DNA from: Serinus canaria
Lineage: Eukaryota; Chordata; Aves; Passeriformes; Fringillidae
DNA: 64,000 bases
Direction of reading: 5' to 3'
Assembly: GCF_022539315.1 (NCBI RefSeq)
Contig: NC_066327.1
Location: 13,680,995 to 13,744,994, forward strand
Shown: piece by piece, positions 47,401-59,400 of the stretch
Numbering within the stretch: position 1 is the first letter of the stretch
Layout: every line of letters begins with the position of its first letter
Program-made: the position numbers and the translations under genes
The notes under the pieces: model-generated
Database searches by the model: none
The model's input: only the letters and a program-made list of their open reading frames with translations
Told to the model about the DNA's origin: nothing

Positions 47401-50400
47401 GCATCTCTGCCCTGCAGGTGGAAGGACCCTGCCCCTACCTTCCTCTGCTGCTGGGGGGTTCTCAGCTTGAAGGCAGGGTTTGCATGCCCAGTTCCAGAGG
47501 TGTCACTGACAATCAGAGAAAGAAAAAGAAGGGTGTTAATGTCTTGATATATTTTCTCCTTCATTTTCCTGTATTTACTATTTTATCTTCACTGGAGTAA
47601 AAAAATGAGAAGACAATAGTGACTATACCAACAAATCAATTTAGTGACATTCCTCACAGCATTTGCAATTCTGTCCTGGCAGGAGGGGGACAAGGAGACA
47701 AGGCACAGCACTGACAGCTTACCTGAACTGAGGTGTCTTCTTTAGAGAACAGATGGTAAATTTACTCCAGCATTTCAGATAATAGAATAAAAACAAGATT
47801 CCTGTGAGAAGGAGAATGGGAGCCAGGACTGCCAGAGCTATCACAACTGCTGAAGAGCCTGAGAATAAGAAAATGGAGTTTGTTAAATGGAAAACTCTCT
47901 GCTCCCAACCAACTCGAGTCCTTCTGAAGTGGCCCAGTAGCAGAGCTGGTCCCTCACCTTCAGGCAGAGGGGGACCACTGTCCAAGCTGCCTCCTGTCCC
48001 CTCCTTGTTGCAGAATGGGGGAGCCCAGCCCTGGTCACAGTGGCAGTTCTTGTTGTTGTTGCACACCTGGAGTGGGAAGGTTCAGAGATTCAGGTAAGAA
48101 ACCTGCAAGTGAAAACAAACCAAGCCCTTGCTGAATTAAACACTACAGGGAGACACTCCAGTGAGAGCTGAGTGCCTGGAAACTCTTTTCTTCAGGGAGT
48201 GGAAGCAATTTGGATAAACTGTCCTAAATGTTACTTTTTGCTATGATTTTTCTTTAGTATGTTTAATACTTTTTATTCAATCTAAACTGGGCCTGCGATA
48301 TTTTTCTTTAAGATTACTCCATGTTTTTCATTTATTGCAATTCATATCCCTCCATCAGACCTCCTTAAACCCTCTGTCAAAGGAACATTCAAGGACCAGA
48401 TAATGCATCAAACAGGAAAGAAATATGCAAATTGATAGCCAAGAAGCCAAAGTCCAGAGCAAACCTAAGGAAGGTATCACAACTGAGCTGAACAAGCAGC
48501 CACAGAAGAATAGAAATCCATCCTGCTTCAGCCTGGAATGGAGATGAAAAAGAAGACACTTACTCCATGCCCATGGCACTTCTTGCTACAGCTCTCAGAA
48601 TCAAAGATGATGGACATGTTCTGGCAGCGCCCCTCAAAGCAAACCTGCACAGAAAGCATCCAAAACCTCAGTGTTAGCTCTCTGGGCTATCTACCATGTC
48701 ACTGCCTGCTGCTATCCTGTGACTTGTGACTTGGAAATACAACTAATTAACTCCTTGGGCAGAGTAACAGGAAATGAATTAACCTGGTTCCCAAGCAAAC
48801 AGTTAATCACTACCCCAAATCCCAGTCTGTGTGAATCAGAGAGAAGTGGGAGCTCAGCTGGCCACAGCCTGGCCGTGCCCATGTGGCAAGTCCCTGAAGG
48901 AGCTCTCACATGTCTTTGGTTCCAACTGTGTCTCATCCTTCAGTAAGACAACTTCAACCAATTAGCAAATCCCAGATTTAGCTCTGGCCCTGAACTTGTT
49001 CTGGCAGAGACATAAAGCCTTTGGTGTGTGTCCTTCTCCAAAACCTCTAAGGCATTATTTTTCTAACAAATACAGAAATCTCCTAGAAGAGCAAAAGACA
49101 TCAAAAATTAATAGCTTGACAACCACAAAGCACATTCTGGGTGGAAAAGTGATACTCTGAGCCTCCCCCAGGCCACTCCAGGCAGAACTGTACGTACATG
49201 ATGGCTCCCACACTTTGTTCCTGTCAGCACCAGGCCAGGGTCCAGCATCTCCTTCTCCTCACTGTCGGATCTGTACACGTGGGTGCCTCGGCAGCGCTGC
49301 CTGTTCACCGTGGTGTCTATGGCCACTGCATTGGGCTGCAGGGGTTTGAAAGCTGAGCTCTGGCACTGGATCTTCCCACATTTAGCATCTCTGATGTCAA
49401 AGGAAAGGCTAAAGTGATTATTCCTGGCTTGCTGAGTGTTTTGCAGACATGAGCTCTAAATGTAAATTAAAGCAGCAGTGCTGAGTCATTGTTAAAAGAG
49501 GGATTCAGCTGCACCCCAGAAAAGAGCACTCAGAGCAAACACAGCATCCAGCCTAATCCCTGGAGGAAGTGTTTGCTCCAAGAGCTCTGTCTAGATTTCT
49601 TTCAGAGCCAATGGAGAGAAATATCAGTGATGAGATCATGCACCTCCCCAAGAATTATCTGATGGATACTGATGGTACCACCCCACAGTCCTCATGGATG
49701 GGGGATGCCCCCATGGATGGCTCAACAAAATCAGAATTATGACTAAGAAATTTTGGCTCAGTTACAAAGCTACATTTATCTTATGGATTAAAAAAATCCC
49801 CCCTCTTCTGTTGCTTTGGAAGAATACCAACTAGATGTTTGAAAATGGTGAGCTGAAAGCTTCAGCTGTAAAGGCTCCAAGCCCCACAAGGATGCAGCTG
49901 GTTTCCCAGGAGGCAGAGGGAGGGAATGAACCAATGCATGGATCAGTTTTATCTCCTGGCCCATCATTTTGTAACATATAAAAACATCTTCTCCAGTGAG
50001 CAGCCCTGGGCTGCCCCTCTGTTTTGTACCTCATGTCACACTTCCTGTAATTCCCATAGATGTCCTTCCCACAGTTCCCGTAGATGTCTCCAGCAGCATT
50101 GACCTTCTCAAAGCAGGCATCTGGTGCTGGCTGTGCTCCTGCATGGGAGACACTCAAGTGGCTGCTTCATCTCACCCCATGCCAACCACTCATCCTTTTT
50201 CTGGAGTGGTTGGAGCACGGGAAATTTTCTGCTGCCTCCTCCACATGAGTAAGGCAGGAGAAAAGGCTCCTCAGACTCTGCTGCTGGCAGCAGGAATGGA
50301 AGGCACCCCTGCCTTTCTCAGGGTGAGGAGCAGCAGGGTGAGGAGTGGCAGGAGCAGAGCATTTGCTGGTTGAAAGGGCAGCAGTTGTGCTGCAGGCAGT

Positions 50401-53400
50401 GTCCTTACCAGGCCCCCAGAGCTGCACACACTGGTCCCTGTAGGTGAGGCACATGCCACTGTAGCAGTAAGCCTTCCCTCCATCACAGGCAGCCCCATCC
50501 ATCTGGTAGGAGTTGGGGGGGCAGAACGGGGACTCGCCAGTGCAAAATTCTGGGAGGTCACAGAGTCCTGACCTCTTCCTGCAGGGAGTTCCTGGGGACA
50601 TCAGCTAAAAAGAGACAGTGGGGAAAACCCAGGATTATTGCTTGGCTCCTCTGTGGTTTCATGGCTGTGGATAAGGCAGAACCTTGCGTGTGTCACTTTG
50701 TCCTGCTTGTCCAAGGGCTTTTGAGGTCAGCAGTGACTCGTGCCTCTGGGACTTCATTAGCTGGGTGAGCTGTGTAGAATACAATTAATGACTGGATCCC
50801 TTCCCCAGGTAGTGATGAGATCATGCATGCTGCCAGACCTCATGGGAACACTGATCCATCTCACTATACCCTAGGGTAGGATCCAATTTACCTGAACCAT
50901 TTCTGACAGATGTTTGTGTAATCTGTTCTGAGAACCCTCCCTGGCTTGGGAAGTTTGTTTCTGTCATTTCTGCTGGAGACATTTTCCTGATGCATAACTT
51001 ATGTCTCCCTTGCTTATGAGTTTGCTGAGTTCATTCTGCTCTTGTCCACCACACACGTGGAGAACAAAGGGCACTCACAGTCACATCTGGGAGGCGTCCA
51101 GGTGGATTTCTGGAAATTGTTTTCCCCATTTTGCTCAGGATAGGTCAGTAAGAGCATGCAGTCAGTGTACAAACATAAAGATGAGCTTAAGAGAAATGTT
51201 TGCCCACGTTCCTTTTGTGTTAATTTGTTGTCAAATTTGAGATCTTTGGCTCCAAACCCAGAAACACATTTTAACCAGTCACTATAAGGAAAGCTGAGAT
51301 TTAAAATGATACTTTTTGCCAGCAGTTCTTCAGCAAGCACCAGAGCTAAAGGGATTCAGCTGCACCCCAGAAAAGAGTGTTCAGAGCAAACACAGCATCC
51401 AGCCTAATCCCTGGGGGAAGCGTTTGCTCCAAGAGCTCTGTCTAGATTTCTTCTAGAGCCAATGGAGAGAAATATCAGCTCTGATTTATGTCTCAGTGTT
51501 TAAGAGAGGCAGGGTGACTTCACTCCAGCAGCATTCACAGCTCATCTTAAGATACCACAGGAGTCAATTTAACCAGCCAGAATAAAAGACCCCACTAGTT
51601 TGATTACACTCATGGTTGTTGCACATAAAGGAAAATCAAACCAGGTGAGGATTTAAACTCTATATCTGGCTGTGTTTTCTCCCCTTCCCCCTCCAGTTTC
51701 CAGCCTCACGCTAGCCCCCTTTTCTCTCAGGAAAACCCAGAGACCCCACCTTGCACTGATGGCAGCAGCTGCCATGGGCACATTCAGCACCAGGCTTCAG
51801 GGAGCAGCTCCTGGGGTCACAGCAGGGGTTCCTGCAGTCCTGGAAGGCAGAGAGGTGCAGCAGAGTTCACAGGGCAGATCTGAGCTGGCACTGGTGTGTT
51901 CTCACTCACAGTGGATCACACACAAAGCAAAACCCTCCCTTCCAGTGTCTCAGGGTACCCAGCACGAGCTGAGAGCCAGCACTGCACAGCTCCCCTCTGG
52001 TGGGATGCAACTGCTTGTGCTCATCCCATCTGGAGAGTCTGGGCTGCTGGTTCCAGCTCCCTGTTCTCTTATGAGGCAAAGGATGGATTTGCAGAACTGA
52101 GATGCAGTGCTGAGAGAAGGCCCATCCTTAACAGGAGTGGAGCCATGGGTAAAGTGAATTTATATATCAATCTGGAAGAATTTTTTCACTGAAAGGCTTG
52201 TTAAGCACTGGGATGTGCTGCCCAGGGAGGTGGTGGAGTCACTGTCCCTGGAAGTGCCCAAGAAATGACTGGATGTGGCACTCAGTCCAGTGGTTCTGTT
52301 GGGTCACAGGTTGGACTTGATGATCTTGGAAGTCTCTTCCAACCTAAATGAATCTGTGATTCTGTGACCTAAAATCACTTTTTCATCTCCTTTTTAAATG
52401 AAGTTTTAATCACATCTGTTCAGCACTGGGCCACACCATCCCTGAGTTCTGGATGGATTGTACCACACACTGTGAAGTCAGATGTAATATTTTAGAACCT
52501 TGATTTACATTTACACACAGGGAAGATTTTTCTGTCTCCTGCACAAAAATAAGCTGATTACAGATCACAAAATTATATCTGCAATATACAGAATAAAAAA
52601 AAAAAAAGTGTCCCACTGAACCTCAAATGGTTGGATCTGGATCTTACCTCCACCTCTCCACAGTCACACTCCTCCCCCTCTTCCAAGTAGCCATTTCCAC
52701 ATTTCCCTCCACCATACATTCTTTTGGTGTCTGGCATGTTGGAGAGACACATCCCTCCACCAGACTGCAGATACTTCTCCAGCTCTTGTCTGTTGCACTG
52801 GTTGAACACTTTGGGGAATGGGTGCCTGAGCAGAGACAGGGGAGAAAAACATGAAGCCAGGTCTGGGCAATGGTTTGGAGAAGTAAAGAGGAGAACGTGC
52901 AAATCCTGACAAGTGCCAAAGGACACAGGTCTCTCCCTGAAATTCCTGGAGTTGTGCTAAAGCAGGTTGTGATTTCCTGTGCCTGCACTGCAAGATTGTT
53001 TAATAATATGATGGCCTTACAAAATAACTTTGTAGAACCAAAAGATGTTGAGCTATATTTGACTGTGCTTGCTGACAAGCATGGCTGTCCTCTCCTCCTC
53101 AGTACTGGAGCTGTGGTTTATTCTCACCTGCTTGAATCAGCCTGAGAATGCAGCACTCAGCCTGTGAATAACTATGAGCCTAACTGCTAAAAATAGTATT
53201 TAATTTTTCCTATCTACCACCTCATTTTGAAGAACATGAATATTGTTTGTGACACAAATTGTTAATTTCTGTTGCTACAATGCCTGTGCACTCCACGTGT
53301 GGCTGTGCATGTGTGTAGATGTTGTGTGCTCTACTTGCATGCCACCGTGCTTTCACTTCTCACCCAAATGGTTTTGGAGGAAATGATGCACACAAAAGAA

Positions 53401-56400
53401 GATGCCTATGAAAAAAAAGATCTGTTCAAACAGAGGAAGGCTTGAGAGAATGGTGAATGTGGCTTTAAGTGTTTGGGTTCTTCTGGTATGTTTCGTGACT
53501 GAATTGCAGAAATTTTTATGTTTCCTCATCCAAAATCAAATTATGAATTCCGATGGGCTTCTAGAGCCACTCTTGCTTCCCCTTTCTCTCACAGACTTCT
53601 TTCCACTTAAACACAAGCTCTCAGAAACCAAGGAGTATTCTTAAGAAAAGGGAACAGGAAAACTTTCCTTTTGCCCAACAGTTCAGAGCTCCACTTTCAA
53701 ACGCTGCCATCCCCTAAGGCCAGTCTCAGGCAGGAATCTGTTCCTTGGGAATCAGCAAACTGCTACTGCTCCATGACCCAGGGTATGTCCAGCAAATTTT
53801 TATCTATAAACACCGACTCCAACAGGCAGCAAGAAACCCACTCTCACTCTACATCTCTAGCTCTTACTCCACCTAGGCCCTTGTAACAAAGCCCTTTCCA
53901 TTCCTCCCCGAGCCCGTGAGGATGAACTCACCCAGTTGCAGAAGCCATGATGCAGCCCCCATCTGCTGCAGGGGTGGTACAGCAGCCAGCAGAGTCATGA
54001 TTCATGCCAAAATTGTGTCCCATCTCATGGGCAATGGTAGCAGCAACACCAATGGCATTATCAGAGTGGTCCTGTGCAAGGTCAAAGAGGCACATCAGCA
54101 TTTTACCTGTGCCTGTCCTGTGCACCTCTGGCTCGATGGGGTGAGGGGAATTTCTCATTTGTACATGTAGAAAATATCTACTGGAGGTATTCCTGCCTAT
54201 TAGCAAGTGAGGGGAGAACTTCACAGGGAATATTTTCTCCCTGGGCTTTAGGAGGCATCTCTCCTGTGTATTCACTGCTGGCAAGAAGCTTTATATTGGG
54301 GATTGGCAATTACTCACCATGTTTACTCCTCCTGACTGGAAATCAGAGCACATGGCCATCACGGGAGCCAAGCCCACTGTGGTACCTTTGAAGGGCACAC
54401 CCCTGAAATCAACCCAGAAAGAGCATGAGATGGCACTGAGGCACTCGAGGAGGCAGGCAGAGAAATGCACCCTGCAGTGCACAGCTCCCCACACAGTGTC
54501 AGGGAGCACATTGTCCTTAGAGTGTCATAGCAGAGATACAAAGCCTTTAGGTCTGTTTATCTTGGACTGCTACTCTGCTTTGTGGGCCAGCCAGACAATC
54601 CTATTTTTCATTATGGTTTGGTTCCAAAAAGTGCTCCTGCTGAGCTCTGCAACAAGCACAGCAAAGATGAGTTCTGGATCCTTAGCTGAGTACTGTTTGT
54701 GGATAATTAATTTACCATGAGCCTGATATTTGCCAGCCTGGGATTTGGGGATTTGAGGGAGTAGTAGGTAACACCTCTGCTCCTGCCTCTGAGCTGGAAT
54801 TCTGCACCACCCTGAAATCTTTGAAGTGGGAGCCCTGGAAATTGTGCTGAGGACATGACCAGATGGAGAGGAAATACAGTAATGTTAAAGGGAAAAAAAA
54901 ACAACCAAAGAAAACAAGGGAAAAGGCATTGTATCTCTGCATTTCAACCCCACAGGTCCTCTGAGTCATCCTGGTGGATGAATTTCCACGGAGGAGGTAA
55001 AGGAGATCTGAGAGATGCAGCAAATTTTCCTTCCAATGCCATCTGCATTGCTGGCCTGGCTGCTGGCCCTGATGGATCAGTGGCCCATCAGTCACAGGCC
55101 ATCATCAGCTGCCTCCCAGCACCAGGGCTCTGTGTGTCAGGGGGTGGGTTAGGAATTAATGCTTTCCACAAAGCCACTTTGGATCCTGGAAGCATATCAA
55201 GGTACACACTGATTTCCCACCCACGTGTCAGAAACAGGAGGAATGAGCTCACGTGATTAGCTGGGCATTATCATGTTTCCTGTGCAGCCTCTCTCTGCTA
55301 CTCCAGGCCAGAAAGGACTTGAGGGTGGAGTAGGGATTCTCTGTTACATCACATTTATCCTCATAATTCCAGATCTCCAGCCCCACCAAGGCAATCCGGA
55401 TATTCAAGGCCCTGTAAAACTAAGATACAGAAAAGACATGACAAAATGAGGACCACAAAGTTATTTTACTGTGTTTTAAAACTCAAATATATACTGCTAA
55501 TTGCTACTAGAGATCCACATGTCCAGAGAAGATGCTTGCTCTGGAAATGCATTTCAGCTTAGTGCTGAGCTCTGCAGACAGAAATGGGCAACCACCTAAA
55601 CTAAACTCAAACTGAAACAGAGACATTGAGCTTTCATTTTTGAATGATTGGCAAAGACATAATCTGAAGAAACAAAGACTGAAGACTGACATAATGTTTC
55701 ACAATCCAATTGTCAAAATTCCTGAAAAGAGTAAGGAAATAATCTTCTGCCATGTCCAGTGCAAACAGGAGAAGCATTCATGAGTAGTGGGGTGAAGGGA
55801 GTGGTGGAAGGGGTTTAAGGGGAGCAGAAAGGGAGCAGATCTGAAAAGTAAGGAACTTTTACTTCAGCAGCACTGGACACCACTGCAGGGATGACTTCTG
55901 AAAGCTCCTTCCAGCTCTACTTCCCAGGTTTTCTACCATTTCAAGTGCATACCTCAGTGCCTTTTCAAAAATCATTACTTAGGTAGCAGTTTTTACAGAA
56001 ATGCAGTAAAACACAAGGTGCTCATGCTGGCTCCAAGGAATGGAGATCCCCCCACCCTGTTCTGGATTTGCAACAACACAATTGCTTGGCAGGCACTCTC
56101 CCCAAGTCACTGGGGAGAACTGCCAAAACATTATTCTCTCTCCCAAAAAGCCAGGCTTCCCCTGGCCCAATAAATTCTCATATTTTATGATCTGGGCCTT
56201 GCTTTCCTCCTTTCACACACACAGTCTCACCTTATCTACGTAATTAGCAGCCTCCACTAATTTCTGCCTTGTTGCTTCGATGCTGAAGTGATGTTTCTGA
56301 AACTGAACAGAATGAACATGTCAGACAGTACAAAGACAACTACAAAGAGCTGAAATGTATTAAAAATGAGCCACATTATTCTGGAAATAAGAAGGTAACT

Positions 56401-59400
56401 ATGAAGTGAAGTCTCCCTGCCCTGCACATCTGACTTTAGGCTCACCTGTACAGGTATATTCAGAATTTATCCCTGGCACACCATGGTAGTGATGCTACTC
56501 AAGTGGTGGCACACTCAAACTTATCAGTGCCCCCAGAGCTGGGGGATGAAAAAGAACTGGCAAATGTGCCAGGTGAAGTGTGTGATAACAGGACTTCATG
56601 CCTGAGGTCAAGGCTGCTGGACCTCCCACCACATCTCACTCATCCAACCAATTTGCCTACTTCAATCACCTGGCAATGAATGGGTTAATTTTAGCAAACT
56701 GTTTGGCTTAAAGAGTTAAAGTGGCAAAATGTTCAGATTTTTGTTTAACAAATGAAGAAACCCTGAACTTTTCTTTTAGTCAGCAAAGAAAGGGCATTTA
56801 ACAACAACACCGTGAGCCTCTGTCCCAGTTTCTCTGATCAAATGGTGAACAACACATGGCAGTTCCTGGGCATTGTGTGTTTTCTCAGTTTCCCTGGTGT
56901 CCTGCTGCCCAACAAAGAAACCAAAATAGGTTCTGCCTCTTTAGCTTTGTTCAGAATAAATTATAGCCCAGAGCACTGTGTGGTTTTCCCTACTGGAGTT
57001 CCAAGCTGTAAATTATGGATAGGACCAGCCTGGCTCCCGTCTGTGCTGGAGATTAAACAATCAGTAAAACACTGTGTGGTTTGCACTGTCAGTGTGTCTG
57101 GCCTGTCCAGGCTGGGGATGGGGGAGGGATTGCTGACTTCACTCTGCTTCTCCCAGACCTATTCTGTGATCTGGAGCCTTAAAAATGTCTATTTATATAT
57201 CTGCTAGCAGCTCAGAGCAGACCATAATCATGGTTATCTTCTCTAGAGATTAAGTGTACTGCAGTGAGAAGCACATCACTCCTGGAAACCCCCAAATTTG
57301 TCTGTTCTGAAGGCAGACTCTCCCAGCCATAACTAGGACTGACCACTGCTACCCTGGGAGACCAGAAATTACTCTCAGCCCTCATCCAAATCTGCACCTC
57401 TCCCTGGGCCAGTGGTGGCTGCCAGGACAAAAGGGACCAAGACCCAGCTCTCCCTGTCCACTGAGAAAACTTGCTGAGCCTCAGCAGCCCTCCCTGCCCC
57501 AGGGGATGCTGCAGGTGGGATGCTCTGTGCCCAGTCCTCCTTGGAGATAAAATCCCATTTCTTACCTCTGCATAATCAGCCACGAGCAGGAGCTCCACGT
57601 ACTTTGTAGCCTGCAGAGTGTCCCGTTTCACCTGCAGCAGCAGCAGCAACTCTGGGTTATTGGGTTACTCCCCCAATATTCCCCAAGAAACTCTTCACAA
57701 AATATATGCAGAGGTCATTTTTCCCAGTTTGTTTCTCACTGGCTGTTCACCCCACCCCATCAATCACAGGGACCTCCAAATGTGATTGATTTAGGGCAAC
57801 CAAGGTCAGTATACCCACAGCAAGTGCCCTCAAGCCTGTCCTCAGCCCACCTTTTGTTCCTGTGTAGGATGTAGGAGCAGCTACAGCCCACCACAGTCCC
57901 CAACACTCATTGACTTCCCTGCTGGAGCCACTATTTCTTAACCAGCTTGCCAAAAACCCTCTTAAATGCTCTTCATTTCACTTTCTCAGCTATGCTCCTA
58001 GGGGACAGCAGGGCTGGGAACAGGTGGGATATTTGGGGCATCCTGTATGGACTCAGGCTGAGCCCTGCTCACCCTCTGGCCTGGTGATTTCATCCCAGCT
58101 GTGAAGTTCCTGAGCCAATCTTCAGCTGCATCCACAGTGCCCTGGTAGCCACAAGCTCCTCCCTGCAACCTCAGGTTGTCCAGCCTGTAAATCAAGTGCT
58201 GGTTTGGGCTGTCAGGAGCTGGCTCCAAGATATAGCTGGAATTGCTGCTCAGTATGATAAGCCCCCTGTTGAAACAGGAAGCAATAAAAGGGAAAGTTGA
58301 TTACTATCACAGCAACTGGAGACAAATCCTGCTGCTGCTGCTGAACTCCCACCTGACTCTGGCAAGACACTTATCCTTACCAGGACAGGCAGTTCATTAA
58401 TAAAAAAGTGGGAATATTTTGAGTTCAGAGGGGGAAAATCCCTGACCTTCCATATATTAAAACCCAATCAGTGGGCCTCAGACATTGAGAGGCTATTGGA
58501 GCCTGTGCTGCAACCTGAGAAGTTTCATTTACAGCTTTTTCTTTAGGGGCAGTGGAAGCTTTTCTACCAACAGAAGAAATTTGCCTTTAACAGACCTGAC
58601 CTGAAAAATGTGAAGACTTTGTTTGTCAGCAGGAAAAGCAGAGTTCTTTCTGGGTCATGCACATACCCAGATGGTTCTAGATTTCTCAATGAGCATTTTA
58701 CAGCCAGGAGAGGTGGACATGAGTGTGTGATGCCCACTAGAAAATGTGTGGCCTGATGGGCACCACCCACACCATGCAGGCTCAGAGGGAAAAGAGCCAC
58801 GTATGCTCAACTCCTGTGCCTCCCTAGCAGTCAGAAAAAGATATCAAGGAGCTGCCAGCAGACACTGACAGCTCAGGGGTGCAGGAAGCCTCTGCACAGG
58901 CACACTGAACATCTCTGTCCCTCTGGAAAGCAGAGCCTAGGAAAACACAGGCTGACAGAAGCACGGCACTCCTGTGACTGCTTTTGCTTTTGGAGTGTTT
59001 ATTGCAAGCCACAGGTGGCTGCACTGTCCTGGTTATCTCACCAGGCCCTTTGGCCTGTGCTGCACTCACTGAGATGTCTCAGGTTTGCTTTGGCAGGGGC
59101 TGTTTCCTGGCTGGACCCAGTCCCACCAGCACAGCTTCCAGCAGGGCTCCAGAGCAGATGACCACTAATGTCAATAAAGCCCGTGTGATGTTTTGGAAAC
59201 AAACTCTGAGCTGGTGTAAATGAATGCAGCTCCTTGGTCACAACAAACTGCTTCATTTACTCCTGGCTGAGGATACAGACCCCCTTTTCCAGCCAAAGAC
59301 TCCATTGCTCCCAAAATAAAGGTTTCACACACACAGCCCTGGCACCACCTGGGGAGAAAGCAGAAAGCAGAGCTCACAGCCCAGGAGGGAGCTAAAACTT

